Shown: in pieces, positions 1 to 13,600 of the stretch
Numbering within the stretch: position 1 is the first letter of the stretch
Layout: every line of letters begins with the position of its first letter
Source: Coriaria nepalensis
Taxonomy: Eukaryota > Streptophyta > Magnoliopsida > Cucurbitales > Coriariaceae
Reading direction: 5' to 3'
Assembly: GCA_027186245.1 (NCBI GenBank)
Contig: CP114485.1
Span: forward strand, 124,001-188,000
DNA length: 64,000 nt
The notes under the pieces: model-generated
Told to the model about the DNA's origin: nothing
What the model saw: only the letters and a program-made list of their open reading frames with translations
Databases searched by the model: none
Position numbers and translations under genes: made by a program

Positions 1-91
1 AAATCATTAAAATTAAAATAAAAAAACAGGGGATATGGAAAACAGAGAAGAATGATGAGAAATGGAGCTTATTATGAAAGCATGGGATTAC

Positions 92-326
92 TGAGAAAAT
101 CAATGATGAGACGCCCATCACAGTATCTTCCGGAAGGATCCCGGAAGTACCTCTGGCCATTGGGCGGAGCGAGGCTCTCAATCCCGGAGGTGATAAGCTG
201 GCCGGTATCAGAATTGGAGTCGCCAAAGTTGAAAACGGCAGGGTAATTGAAGCGGATTGAATTGGCGGGGGAGGAGAAGATGAAAGTGAGGGTCAGAATG
301 GGGAGAATAGATTTCTTGGTTGCCAT
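92..326 (-). CDS. GDSL esterase/lipase, first exon only
   Basis: This is the first coding exon of a GDSL-family secreted ester hydrolase; the rest lies beyond the left edge. The ATG at 326 opens MATKKSILPILTLTF, a short hydrophobic signal peptide, so export is expected. Block I follows about 30 residues later as AVFNFGDSNSDTG, with the nucleophilic serine in GDSN. The exon ends in DGRLIIDFL at a splice donor reading gtaatccc (91 downwards), the usual exon 1 boundary in this family. The FNFGDSNSDTG form is typical of the plant subgroup annotated as alpha-fucosidase-like or At3g05180-like esterases. The glycine often found after DTG is Gln here. Blocks II-V are not in the window, so activity and substrate cannot be judged. 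An in-frame upstream ATG at 395 is less likely to be the start because it would place a polar stretch before the signal peptide. Confidence 0.85.
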
Positions 327-630
327 GATTTTTGGTGAAAGAAGAGATGTCAAGAATTCTAGCTTTAAAACTACTAAATCGTGACAAGTGAACAACTAGA
401 CAAAGACAACAACCCAAACTTCCATTGTGGTTTAAGCTAAAGCCATAGAGTTAAAATTATTGTAGTAGCGGTTCGGAACAGCTACCGTGCTAGAACGACA
501 TGTCAGACTTGTCGCACAAATTAGCAGCGTCATGTCGTTTAAAATTAACTTGTCTTTTTATTTTCGATATTACAGGTTGTAGCTGCTTGGTTTGGACGAG
601 GAAGAAGACTGCGGAAGCAACGACGAAGCT
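327..630. promoter_or_regulatory. Intergenic region between divergent GDSL gene and EEF2KMT copy
   Basis: About 300 bases separate the GDSL start at 326 (minus) from the methyltransferase copy's first ATG at 631 (plus). A shared divergent promoter is inferred from the arrangement only. No clear TATA box stands out. Confidence 0.4.
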
Positions 631-2927
631 ATGATGGCGAAGGAAGAGCTCGATCCACTGGTCCCTCCTTATCTCCACCTTGTCTCTGCTTTTCTCGCTA
701 TGGAACCCGTCGGTTCCTTTGTGGAAATAACTCGGTACTCCCGCCCATTTTGGCAATTATGGTGCGCGTTCTGCTAACGTGCGCTTCTTCTAATGCTTCC
801 TTCTCTTTGTATACTCTTCGGTTCTGGGCTTGGGCACTCTCCCGAACATCCCTTTCTTGTCAACTCTAGGGAATGCGGCGGCGGGTCTGTCTCGGAGAGA
901 ACGCAACAGTTCATCTGGGAGCATTGCATGCGCAAAGCTGTAAACTTTTCTGCACCCCTTAATCCTCCCCTCTCTCTCTCTTCTTTTAATAAAAAAGGAG
1001 CAAAATCTCATGTTAATTCAGTTGTTTCTTCTTTGAATTGTCGGTTGCTGTGATTAATGGAACAAAAGAGATAGTGTCTTTATAAAGTTTTTAGCATTCT
1101 GAAATGTGATATTCGTTAGTTTGGAGATTTATGTGCACAAAAAAGTAGGCAGGAGGGAAGTTTCACGCTCCTTACTTGAAGAAGTTTCTAATGAAGATCA
1201 TCACTAAAATTGAGTCAAGTCATGGTGATGTGCTGGATGCATTATACGAACAGTATACTCATTATATGGTTTCATTGAAGGTATATTAGATAGCTAATCA
1301 TAGGGAATATATTTTATTGACCTACTCACTGTTTTGGAATCCCAGATCATGATTTCTTTGACAGGATGAAAATCTAGTTAAAGAAATTGGAAGTGTTTGC
1401 AAATCCATTTCGTTTCTTTTCCCTGATGGTAAGAAATAATCTTCCAATTGTTATGTGATTTTTTTAGTTATATAACTTATAGCACCAAGTTGATTAACAT
1501 CCGGTTCTCATAGGTTCTTTTGAGCTTGAGCTCCGAAGTTGTCCTGAGTCCAGGAAACTGGTTGTTCTGCTATAGTGTTCGCTTAACAGGCTTGAGGGAG
1601 ATACTGGGTAAGATACACAGAATACACAAGCCTTTTCTGGGTTAAAATTTTTCTGCTATTACAAATCTTTGCACGACATTGCATTAGATTTTTCATAGCA
1701 ATTTAAACTAGTAATGGCTTCATTTATATGTTCATTCAGGTGTTCACTTTGGCCCTCCAGTCTCTTTCTGTCCGAATTGATACTTTCTTTTCCAGAAATA
1801 TTCTCTAAAAGAATGTGCTTTGAGGTGAATGCATTTGGACGGTTCGGCCCTCAAATCTATTTAAATTCGCAAAGAACTTCATTAGCTAAATGTAGCATTG
1901 GTATGAAGCCTGGGAATATTTAATGATAATCAAGTTCTTACTCTATGCCTTTTTCTTTCTCTGTGTAATCATAAATAAGAATGGCCGGTCAATGTTGTAG
2001 TGGCAAATTTATGTGCTTACAAGAAGCTGTTAAACAGGTTGGTTCAGGGGTAGGTTTGGTTGGCACTTTGTCTTGCTCATGTCAAAGCCTCTGAGGTTGT
2101 ATTGACTGACGGCAATCTATCAACTTTAGCAAACATGAAAGTGAATTTCAATTTGAATCACTCGACCACTTCTGAGAAGCCAAAAAGGAGTAATGTAGAG
2201 CCAGGGATGATGGTAAGTTTTACGTTTCTTTAAATCATCAATGTGCTATTGAGATTCAAGACCCGAATTTCTCTGAAACTCGAAATTTCATTGTAATCTT
2301 GGAGTTTGATCATGTGTTAAAATCTTGTCAATTGAAGAGAACAAAATTATTGACAGTTTGGAAAATGAAAAATATAATATAAAACCTGCAGGTAGAATGT
2401 ATTCATATGCCATGGGAATCGACATCATATAGTGGACCCCAATATTTCACACCTGACATTGTGTGAGTGTATATTACATACCTAAACTGTGGATTTCTAC
2501 ATCTGTTAGTAAATACCCTTATTTATTTACACTTTTTAATTCTACAGATTGGGTGCAGGTGTAATTTATGATCCGGTATGTCTTCCTCACCTTGTTCGCA
2601 TGCTCAGTGTTCTTTTGAAACCAAAGAAAGCACCGCTCATAAGCAAATTGACGATGTCAATGGCACAGGTAGAAGTAACCATGATGCTTGTCAAGACGAA
2701 ACATGTTATAATGATGATGTTCATGACCTGTTAAGCAACTGCAACCCAGTGGCTTACATTGCTTCTGTCATTTGCAACACATTTGAGATCACTTCCTGGC
2801 TCTGATAGAAGAGGCTAATCTGGCTATTACCGATGCAACCAATACACTTAAGCCCATTGACTTGCTTCCTTATATGCATTCATACAGTCGATCTAACATT
2901 AGACTGTTTATTATTAAGTGCAAGTAG
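631..2927 (+). pseudogene. Broken EEF2KMT/FAM86-like protein-lysine methyltransferase gene
   Basis: Spliced by eye (about 631-734, 870-939, 1149-1280, 1365-1428, 1514-1607, 1740-1824, 2038-2212, 2392-2462, 2548-2927) this matches the FAM86/EEF2KMT family, which methylates elongation factor 2. Family marks are LHLVSAFLA near the N-terminus, SLWPSSLFLSELILSFPEIF, the SAM-binding VGSGVGLVG, VVLTDG, and a C-terminal NTLKPIDLLPYMHSY. Introns keep normal borders, so it is not a processed copy. The frame is broken at least three times: TAG at 1573-1575 where relatives have Gln (LVVLL-stop-CSLN), an extra T at 2067-2069 just after the SAM glycines, and a frameshift near 2780-2795 before FLALIEEANL. 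The usual Asp of LGADVIYDP is Gly (LGAGVIYDP). A decayed gene is the likeliest reading; assembly errors could explain one lesion but hardly all of them. Confidence 0.8.
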
Positions 2928-3755
2928 TAAGTTTCAAGCCATTGTGTAATTTATATGCCTTTTTAGTGAAGCTAAGATCAGTTGATTCGATTTTTAGTGA
3001 AAGATGATTTTGCATGTTGTCAGATTATAAGCTTTTCATCAGAGGCCCTTTGTTTTTATTTTTCTATTTTGGAGCAATGGATCGATGATCGTTGAAAAAT
3101 AAAATAAAAATATAATAACCGTTAGAAATTAAAAATATAATTTTTAAATATTTAAAAATATTTTTTTATAATATTAAAAAAATACAAACATATTACTATA
3201 ATTAATCAAATTATCTATCAAAAATCTATTCTTCTTAAAATAACATATTTTGAGATATCTGACCATACAATTTTTTTTTTATAAAGAGTTGTACGATTTC
3301 CATTGAGATTCCAAGAGAAAATTATAAAAACATAAATAAATCTTCCAAACTAATCTATAAACTCATCTTCACATAAAAATAGAATTGTTCCACGTTTTTT
3401 TTTAAAAAAAAATTCAATACTGATTAATCAATAAACTCTGACAATGTCAGACGAATTCTTTTAATCCATTATTGTTTTCACCGCTCAGTTTCAGACAAAA
3501 GGCAGGAGTGGGCGGATCATGTTCTTCACGGCTGACATGTCACCATCTTACTGGCTACTTTGACCTCACTTGACACCAGTCACCCAAAAAATAAAAGAGT
3601 AGAACATTGGATGCTTGCACGTATGAAGAAGACAAAGTCAGACGTTTACATAAAACAATGTATCAAAAGCAGATACAAAATATAATTAACTGATTGTTCG
3701 TGCTTCACATACCTTGACACGCATTTATTATCTCAAATCACAGAGCATTTCGCAG
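2928..3755. other. Intergenic, AT-rich
   Basis: About 830 bases of AT-rich sequence with A and T runs. It holds the likely promoter of the downstream aminotransferase-like gene. I see no gene or repeat that I can name. Confidence 0.5.
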
Positions 3756-6700
3756 ATGGAAGAGGTGGAGGTGATTCATTCATGGTCTCCTCCTAGATCA
3801 CTTAGCACCGGTCTCATGTACTCTTTCGCCCAGGTACTATATATACATCTCTCTTTTGGGTTTTCTTTTTTTCTTTTTTTTTTTAGCTCACTACTCTGTC
3901 TGGAATTTCTTTCTTTTTAATCTCTTGCCTTTTGGGTTGGTTTCGCCATCTGCGTATCGGCGGTGTTTCTTTATTTGGATTAAAGGAATCCGACGTTTTT
4001 CCGCAGCAAAATCATCTTTGATATTAAATATATTACAATTTTATTGCTCCATAACATAATAATTCTGGGTGGGCTTGTGGGGTTGATTTGCTCTTAACAC
4101 TAGCTTTATTTTAGTTTTTCTGTACAGTTTAAAGTTGAAGATTATCGTCTAAAAAAAGTCGAGCACTTTGATATAAATTTATAGTTTTTACCAAACATTG
4201 ACTTGTTGAGATGCAGGAATTTCATATAGATTTGATATTTTGAAGCTGGCAAGTCAAATGAAAACTTAGTGACTGACCATTTGCTTAACTCTTGTACATA
4301 TGTTTCTTTATAATTTTGACTTAGAGGGATGACATGGAAGTGCTCGATGAACCCCTCTACGCAAATTTTCTTAGGGTGACGGGTTTTGACAGGCCATACA
4401 GAGAGGATGTTCTATCCAAAATGGTATTTTTGTGTTGTTCTTGAAAATTACCCTGTTTCGACCGTCTCTGTTTCTTATGCTTGAAATTGAAGTTGTAGTT
4501 GTTTGTATTTGAATAGGAACCCGATGGAAATAAGGTGGTACAAGAAGTCATTTTTGGTCCAGGAAAGAAGAAGTACAGATTCTGCAAGGTAAGCATCAAA
4601 ACTTTCTGCTGTTGCGTTAGCACTCGAGTTTTTTCAAAACTATTCAAATCACCTCTAACATCTTGCAATATAATTTAGCTAATATCCATCTCTAGTCAGA
4701 GATTTACGGAGTTGGTTTACAATTCCTTGACCACTTGGAACATGAAAATTTATTTTGTTCTGATGCAGCATATGGCTAAGCAACGGATACCTGGTTTGCC
4801 AAGTGATTTGATGAAGAAAGGAAAGCACTTCATATTGATTCGTAACCCCCTGGATATTCTGGTATGATTCTTCTTCTGAACATGATTACGTGCAAATAAT
4901 TATCCTTTTCTTACATTTATAACAAGAAGTTTTTCCTACTTCATCGAAGGAACGAATCTGAGGTTGAAGTTTCAAAATATTTCCCAGAAATTGAATAGAG
5001 TAGACCACTAATGAAGTAACTATTCATTTTTGCTTTGAGTCTAATTTTCCGATTCTGTCAGACTCATGTTACTAATTTTCTTTTAACTGGTACTTTCTTA
5101 TCAGCCATCCTTTGACAAGGTAGTGCCACCATCCTTTTTCGAGCTAGGTTTGGCTGAGCTGGTCTCCATTTACAGCGAACTCAAAGAGTTGGGAAGGGCC
5201 CCACCCGTTATTGATGCAGAAGAACTTCAGAAAGATCCGGAGGTACTGAAGCTCACTAAATTTCACGAAATGGCATTAAAGTTGTAAATCTACATTGACA
5301 AATATTCATATTCCATAACCTTCTTAGTTTACTATATTTCTAACGAAATCTAAGGACAAACTATATATCCATATATACTTTTTATGATCTTTTACTTCTA
5401 TGTCTGTTGTGCAGGGTACGTTATGTGGCCTTTGTGAAGACTTGGATATTCCTTTTCAATCTGCAATGCTCAAGTATGCTCGTAATAACCATAAAATGTG
5501 AACAAATTTGTAGTCGTACTTGGGCTGAAACTTTTCTCTTAGTGCTCGAGATTCACAAACTTTCCACCTAAAAATTCTCAGATGGGAAGCTGGTCCGAAA
5601 CCAGTAGACGGCGTTTGGGCGCCATGGTGGTATGGTGGTGTTCACAAGTCAACATGTTTCAAGACTGGAAGAAAATATCCTTCTGTACGTTGTTTCATCA
5701 AAATATTTACCATGACAAAAATGATAATAAATTTTTGGTAGCTATTATCTTCTGATGTCAAAACTCCACATGCTGTTTTCTTTCAGCCATTTCCATTTTC
5801 CCTTTACGATGTGCTGGAGCAGAGTCTACCTCTCTACAACTTGCTTAAGCGCCATGTGAAGCAAAAATCATGCCTTCTCAAGTCTCCTTTACCTCTTCCG
5901 GATCTTCCAGTTCCAGCGAACGAGAAGTTACTTGCATGGGTTGGTGATGAAATCTTACCACGGGACAGTGCAAAGGTGCACGTTTAGTATTACTTTCAAT
6001 TTTATCTTTTTGGATGCCTCTGTAATGTTATTTAGGTAATCTCATCATTCTCACTACCCACTAAACTTTACTTCAAGGTTTCTGTATTCGACTCAGTTGT
6101 CCAAGGCGGCGATTCAGTTTGGGAGGGACTTAGAGTTTACAGCGGGAAGATATTTAAGCTTGATGAACATTTAGACAGGTTAGTAATTTTGTTTTTTTTT
6201 TTTTGGGAAAATGGTAGAAGTTGGCAAGTCTTACTACTAATTCATTAATTGTGCGATTCTATAGGTTATTTGACTCAGCTAAGGCTTTGGCTTTTGAAAA
6301 TGTTCCAACTCGTGAAGAGGTAAGAAAAAAAGGAAGGAAGTTGGATATAATGTGTTTGTCTAGCGGTGGGTGTATTTTAGAAGTTGTTTATTTGATTATT
6401 GCAGATTAGAGAAGCAATTTTCACAACTCTGATTCGGAACGGCATGTTTGACAATGCCCACATCCGACTGTCTCTAACACGGGGCAAAAAGGTTTTTTGT
6501 TTCCTCTGCAGATGAGATCACTAATGATATATCCCCCCCCCTTTTTTTTTCTTTTTAATGATTTTCAATATTTCTCTTATTGCTCAGGTTACTTCTGGAA
6601 TGAGCCCAGCTTTCAATCTCTATGGATGTAACTTAATTGGTAAACCAAGTTCTTATTCTTTAAATTCATACTTGACAATAGAAATTTTCATTGTATTCAT

Positions 6701-7843
6701 TTGTTTTTCTTTATATTCGATTTATGATGCACTACAGTGCTTCCTGAATGGAAACCACCAGTCTATGACAATAAAAGTGGTGTAACTCTTGTCACTGCTA
6801 CCACACGTCGTAATTCTCCCAACGTAATATTCTTCCCTCCTTTTTTTTTCAACTATTTCGAGAAACAATGGTTTTGGAAATAGTGTCATGCTGCAATTGA
6901 TTTCTGCAGAACTTAGATTCAAAGATTCACCACAATAATCTGCTAAACAATATACTTGCAAAGGTACTAAGATTTCTCATGCCACTGATGCTTTCGTATG
7001 AGTTGTTTTCCCCTCCTTTGGAGAATAACACTGAAAAACTTTGCAGATAGAAGGGAACAATGCAAATGCTGCTGATGCGATCATGCTCGACTATGAAGGC
7101 TATGTGTCTGAAACTAATGCCACAAACATTGTAAGTTTCAGATTTCAAATTTACAAACTACTTATTTTGGGAGAGAGGTTGATTCTAGCTCTACAAGATT
7201 TATTACTAAGGTCGTATGATAATGTTTTAGTTTCTAGTGAAGAAAGGCCGTGTTCTGACACCTCATGCTGATTACTGCCTACCTGGAATAACCCGAGCAA
7301 CTGTAAGTTTTTGTAAGAGTTATCTTCTAGCTGTTCTTGGTTTTCTTAAATGTAATTACGGCCCACTTTCTTGTTGAGATTTAAAACAGGTCATGGATCT
7401 TGTAGTAAAGGAGAAATTGGTTTTAGAGGAGCGAAGAATCAGCTTATCGGAATTCCATACTGCAGACGAGGTTTTCAAAATTTTGTTTCTTCTTTCTCCT
7501 CTTCCTATAAATGAACATCTATTGATATGTCAAAACAAATGTTTTGTAGGTTTGGACAACGGGAACAATGGGAGAACTCAGTCCGGTGAGTGATCAACAA
7601 GCAACTAAGCAAGCAAGCAAAATCTTATTGATTAATTAATACATCTGTATTCTCATCTCTCTTTGTTATTAGAAAACTCAAAACTCCATTCTCAACTGGT
7701 TTGCCTCATACCAGGTTGTGAAGATTGACGGTCGGATAATTGGAGATGGAAAAGTGGGGCCGGTGACTCGAAGACTGCAAAATGCTTACAAAAAGTTGAC
7801 AGAAGAGTCCGGAGAGCCTATACCAACATATCACCAAACTTGA
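3756..7843 (+). CDS. Branched-chain aminotransferase-like protein with N-terminal sulfotransferase-like domain
   Basis: A 19-exon gene of 555 codons: 3756-3833, 4325-4423, 4517-4588, 4769-4861, 5105-5242, 5415-5473, 5582-5684, 5787-5975, 6078-6178, 6265-6319, 6405-6491, 6588-6639, 6738-6823, 6910-6963, 7047-7130, 7231-7302, 7390-7470, 7550-7585, 7715-7843; the sum is divisible by three. The N-terminal half is a P-loop sulfotransferase-like domain opening with [11 protein letters not shown], a phosphosulfate-loop-like motif. The C-terminal half is a class IV PLP aminotransferase: [20 protein letters not shown], then [17 protein letters not shown], whose Lys aligns by eye with the PLP lysine of D-amino-acid aminotransferases, then [11 protein letters not shown] and [12 protein letters not shown]. 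This two-domain plan matches Arabidopsis BCAT-like proteins (At3g05190, At5g27410). Substrate and sulfotransfer activity are unknown to me. No lesion is seen. Confidence 0.93.
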
Positions 7844-8950
7844 TGGAGTCTTACCAAAAGTTTCCGCTTGTCTGTATTGGCGACGATAATAATGGATGAT
7901 TGAAGTACAGTATGTTAGGAAAATCGTAATTAGCAAAATGCATGCAGGGTGGACATCCTTGTTGAAGGGTATTATGAACTTGGGACACTCATCACCAGAA
8001 GTTGATAGTGATCGTCAAGGAGCCTATTATTCAAGAGAGACATTAATTAATATTGAACCCCTCAGTACTGTTGTGTAATAATATTTTCCGGTGACTAACT
8101 AGAATCCATACGTGTTTGAAAACAAGCTTTTTGATCATATTATTATACAATGTCTTTTGCAGATGATGAGAAGTATATGAGTAGTTGATAGAAAAAATAT
8201 CTCCATCTGATTATAAAAATGATTCTCCTAATTGATTAAACCATAATGAATCATTTTGATTAGGGAATTGGATAACAAATGGATGCATCTTATTGGTGTT
8301 TACTAGCCAATATTTTAATAATTTTCATTATTCTATTATAAAATTTTATAAAATTAATCTAAAAATATATATATTGTTGATGACTTCATTATTCTCGTGT
8401 TTGATATGATGAGCCAAGAGGTCACTTTCTGAAACAATTAGCACCTTATATTTCTCTCATTACGTTACAAAAATACACTCAATAAGCAAAATGATATTGC
8501 AGATTAGAAAGGTCTAATCATGGATGCAGCTGGGTTTGTAGTTTTCATTCTTTCTTTCTTTTTCTGGGAAACCAACAAGCCTCTAAACGCTACATTTTTC
8601 TTGTTTTGCTTTTTTTACAGATTTCAAGATCCTCTCCTTGTTCAGAAAAAGTTAGAAATAATATACGAGAGAGATTGGTTATAGGTAGGTAGGTAGGTAG
8701 GTAGGTAGGTAGGTTGGTGGGGAATCGTTTTAACTAGATGTTTCCCTGTGCTAGCTAGAAAACAAGAAGATGAATACAAAATAAATTATAATAATTATAA
8801 TAAAAATTACGCGATGATGTGACGTGTCAAATAACATGTTTTTTGAATTTTCACTTTCACTCCGGTGAAAAAACATTTCTACTTATTCCGTTTCATACCC
8901 TTTTTTTACTTTCAAGGAGTTATAATTATCTTCATCGATTTGATGTCATT

Positions 8951-8987
<37 letters not shown>

Positions 8988-9300
8988 TACAAACTCAGAA
9001 AACAAGTTTTGTTCACCGACAATCTGGTTGGTGAAACAAAATGGATATTATATAGTAATTAGAGTTAGCTGATAATTAAGAAGAATAGTGATTGTTTGTC
9101 ATAACCAGCAGGAAGTGAGAGTTGGTGAAAGAAATCAAATACAAAATATATCAAACATATTAATTACTATTGTTATTATTATGATCTTATGCGACATTGA
9201 AGCTCATGCATAACACATGGTAATTATTTTCCTGAAATTATTAAAAATGTAGTAAAAAAACAAGAAAAATAGATAAAATTGTTTTCTCTTCACTCAAAAT
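7844..9300. other. Intergenic, AT-rich with simple repeats
   Basis: This stretch separates the convergent aminotransferase-like gene and bHLH gene. It holds a TAGG microsatellite (8682-8713), a T tract of about 30 bases near 8954-8984 and generally AT-rich sequence. No gene is supported. Confidence 0.5.
8682..8713. repeat. (TAGG)n microsatellite
   Basis: About eight perfect copies of the tetranucleotide TAGG are seen directly. It is a likely length-variable marker. Confidence 0.95.
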
Positions 9301-10690
9301 TCAAAGAAATGCTTCTTCTTGAATTCTACTTAGCAATTGATGCAAAGCGGTAGCAATTTCATCCACTGAACTCATCCCACAGTCATCCTCTACCTTCATA
9401 TATATATATATAATAATATGTAGAGTGAAATTAATTAAAATTAAAATTTAAGTTTAAGTAGTCTAATTGGTTCAGATAATAAAATAATAATAATAATAAT
9501 AAAGAAACAAACCTTGACACTGAATGAATAAAGCACAAATTGATGCAGAGTAGTGACATTCAGATGAAGAACGGTGAGGCGCAAACTAGTCAACCAAGAA
9601 ACCATCTTCAAAAGCAGTTTAGGCCGCCTTTTTGACCTTATTTTAAGGTTTGCATGGCTCTCTACCAAGCTCACTTCTATGTCTGCTACAGAAGATGAGT
9701 ATTCTTCACCACCCATCATTTTCATGGGATCAATATCAGTCATAATTATATTCTCATCATGACTGCTATTATTACTATTACTATTACTATTACTATTACT
9801 ATTACTATTACTATTACTATTACTATTACTATTACTATTACTATTACTACTTGAGTTGCTGCTAATTCCTGTTGAATACTGCGGGAAGGTGAAGAATTCG
9901 GAAAATGGCACAAAATTAGACCCTTCACCACTTTGATCCGAATTAGTACCGGCCATCTTTGTCATTAGTTCCGTCTGAGCACCAAGAAACTGTACTTGTT
10001 GCTCTAGCTCTTTCACAAAGTTAATGGCACCTCCTATTATTGATGCTTGGTCGCCCTAATTTAACCCCAAAAAAAAAAAGTAATTTGTCATGAATAGTAG
10101 AGAAGAAAGTGATCAATAAGTGAGGTGACAGAAATATGATGCGGTTTAATAATGAATACCCTTTGGACGTAAGAATCAGGCATTAAAGAGCGAAGCATAG
10201 AGAGATACTCGTTCATTTGTTTTCTGCGGTTGCGTTCAACAGCAATGTGGGTCATTCTTTGATTCTCGATTTCTTCTTGGTTTTTCCGGCTTTTGATACG
10301 ACGCCGTCTTGGACGAACTGGAGTAGCAGTGCTACAAGTAGTTGTTGTTGCTGTAGTACTAGTACCACTATTAGTTTGCATGGTATATGTAATTGTTGAT
10401 GCATCGACCGCTGTTGCATGTGTGTCTGTGGGGTTGTTAAGAATGGACCAACTACTATGATCTCCATAAGTCGGAGAGCCCTTTCCAGTTTGGTTCCCGA
10501 GAAAATCAAATGAGTTAATAATCTGGTGATGATCTTGAACTTGATCTTGTATTTCCAGGCTAAAGTAGTCGTCCTGATCATAGACCCAGTTTCCTGATGA
10601 TGATCCCAACAAGCTGTAGAGATCTTTGTTCCCAGTTCCAGTATAATTACCAAATGGGTCTTGTTGGAAAATTACAGCGTCTAAAGCCAT
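9301..10690 (-). CDS. bHLH96: bHLH transcription factor, subgroup Ia (bHLH96/bHLH94-like)
   Basis: Three exons on the minus strand (10690-10160, 10055-9513, 9393-9301) give 388 residues, all in phase. The N-terminus [13 protein letters not shown] is characteristic of bHLH94/96. The basic region reads [20 protein letters not shown] with the E-box-contacting Glu and following Arg residues, then helix 1 [15 protein letters not shown], and helix 2 [18 protein letters not shown] begins exon 2. A C-terminal ACT-like region ([37 protein letters not shown]) completes the family plan. Subgroup Ia also holds SPCH, MUTE and FAMA of the stomatal lineage; this clade is related but its role here is inference. 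Odd: an Asn-Ser repeat of about 13 units sits between bHLH and ACT-like parts, encoded by a hexanucleotide microsatellite. The symbol marks the closest family member, not proven orthology. Confidence 0.92.
9769..9848 (-). repeat. Coding hexanucleotide repeat giving (Asn-Ser)n
   Basis: About 13 near-perfect copies of ACTATT (AATAGT on the coding strand) lie inside exon 2 of the bHLH gene and translate as alternating Ser and Asn. The unit length keeps the frame, so copy-number change would alter only linker length. Confidence 0.95.
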
Positions 10691-13600
10691 TCTCTTCTCT
10701 CTTTCTCTCTCTACAAAGACGTCTGCTAGCTTTTAAATCAAAAGGTGATGTAGAGAGGAGAAAGCAGGTGGTTGTGTTTTGTTGGGGTCATCTCGGGACG
10801 GAAACAATTGCCTTTTTAAAGGGCCTTGTTAATGGAGAGAGCCAAGATAATCTACAGCATATATTGCACGTGAAGGAAAATTGAAGTGAAAATTAAAAAA
10901 ACAAAACAATAATAAACATGAAATTGAAAGGGAGAAATGATGTATTTTATGAATTCGGTTCTGTAATATGTGTGTGTGTGTGTTGTTCTGATGTATATGC
11001 ATGTAGAATATGAAGATTTAGTGACATATGAAATATATGCTATACTTTTGCCATATATTCTGGAGGGGGACATGTGTGAAGGCTGTCACTTCAACAACAA
11101 CATCAACAACAACAACAAGTTCATTGTGATTATCCTTTTCACCAAAACAAAAAAAAAAAAAAAGAAAAAACTCATGTAAATAAAACAGTCAAACTAGTAT
11201 GTTGACCAAAATACTCAAGATTAATATGTGATAATTAATTTTGATGACAAGTAAATTAAATGGCTGACATGTCTTGTATACATGTTTGATATGTTAGTGC
11301 TAGACATTCTTTTAAAATATTAAATTTTTAATGAATATTTCTAACTCAAGACCCATTTTGAACACCAAATCTAAAGGAATTGATCGACAATCATCTTCTA
11401 TCGCAATTTCAAATTAACCGAACCATTTTGATTGATTCAATATTAGGTACTTGTGTTCTGTGATATCTAGCTACTACTCCTATGTATTTTGAACTCAATA
11501 TTAATCCTTAATTCCTCACCAATAAATCTAAACGCATTAGAGAAATCTTAGCTCTAAACTGGCTTTAGTTTGTCCAAATGTTACAATCCTCAACTACAAG
11601 ACAAATTCTTGATCAATCCAATAATCTATATCTGTTTGCTAGGTGCCTCCCTATTAGATACAAACAAGCATATGATGGTTAGCCAAGGAATATTAATGCA
11701 CTGCGTTAGAAAATTTGGTTAAACATTCCAAGAAAATATGATTCCATATGTACTAAGAGTTAACCTTTAATTATTACATTCTCTCATTTTCTTCGACAGC
11801 AAATTGAGACAAAGTTATACTTAGTAAACTTTGGGGGTAAATTCCTTGTTGATGAGAATGGCAATGTAATTACTCAAGTGTCCTGCCTTCAGAAAAATAT
11901 TACTAAATTGTCCTATGTTTTAGAATTAAACTATGATTAAATTTATGTACCAAGAGCCGTATTATATATAGTATGTAACATTTTTTAATATCTATGTATA
12001 GTGTTGACAAAGTTGAAGAAATATCAACAAAAGAATCAGAGATGTTTGTATAATATGTGCAAGACACATATATATGTAAGGAGTAGGTGGTGCTAATACA
12101 GCTCAAAATTGGCCATATCCATATTTAAGGGCTATGCCAATCCAACTTAGGGTGGTTTAGGCCGGCCGGCTAGGCTAGGCTAGGCTATTCCCTCTTTCTG
12201 CCGATTAGTTAGTTACCTAGATAGGAAGATCCAGCTGCATGCTCAAGTATTGAAGTTTATTATTTAACTAATTAGCCAAGCACCACCAATTAAGCTCCAC
12301 GTCTCCTTAATTAACTAAAATAACCATGATCGCCAATCCATATTTTGGCTCTGATAAACTCTCTCTTTAAAAGTCAAATTGCAATATGATAATGTCTTCC
12401 CCCATTATATTAATTAGTAATTAATGATATAGTACTTTTCGATACTGATATGATCATCTGCGGTTCAAATTCATGCATTGAACTTGAAGCAATATTTATA
12501 GGGCCTAAATGGATGCTAATCCGGCATAGAGTTTGAAGATTTTGATTACAAGTTTGAATTGACATGAATTAGCAGCACCAAATTTCAAGGATTAGATTTT
12601 CTTGGTGCCCTGAGATGGTGGTTATGTACTCATCTCTTATGTATCACAGCTCATGAATCATTGATTCTTAAGATTAATTAACAAAACTTATTAATTTACT
12701 CTATAGATACATATTATGATTATATTTAATTATGATCAACATATACAGAGTATTGTTTTTCATAGTCATTTCAATTAGACAGGCTGTAATGGTCGTGAAA
12801 GTCTATATATATATATATATATATATAAAATGAGGAGGATCAGGAGCATCTTTCCAATGTTTCTGGATGTGGTAGGGGCTATAGCATCATCACCTTCATG
12901 ATATTATCGTGTGGTGTGTTTTTTTTTTTTGTTGAATTTGTTTTCACAATCGTCTATAGAGGTCCCTGATGGTTTATTTCTTAATTCCGAATGTGTCAAA
13001 GAGCGGATCATTACTTACTTCTTCTAAAGGAAACAAAGGCTAAAATAATCGCATAACATTTGGCTAATCTCCTAACCTTTGAACGTGAGTTAAAATAGAT
13101 TCATTCATTCCTTGATATGATGGATCTATTTTCTGGATATTAAGAATCTGGAACGAATCAAAAAATAGGATATATATATATATATATACATGCATGGCTC
13201 ACAGCTTATTGATTGGCTCATATATACATACACAGAGGAAAAGTAGTTGAGTATAAAATAGTAGATGTATGAAATGTTAGCTAAAAAGCTTGCATGTGGG
13301 GTCTTATAATTTAATCCATTCTTCAATCTAATTAACTCCAACTTTAACTTAGAAAGCTCGGAGACGACTTTTGACCAGCATCATAATTACCATTGTTAAG
13401 AAAAAATTTAGGGTCTATTTTCATTGGATCTTGCACTTGGAGGAAGAAGAAAGCTCAGAAACATGCATGGGATTTTCCAATGAACCAAACCCTTATTAGT
13501 CTATTTCTACTGTCGACAGTCCCTTAATTTCAACAAGAAAAAACCAAATTTTTTTTTTCCCACCCTAGCTTTATCCGTATGTACATTGAAAACATGCATG

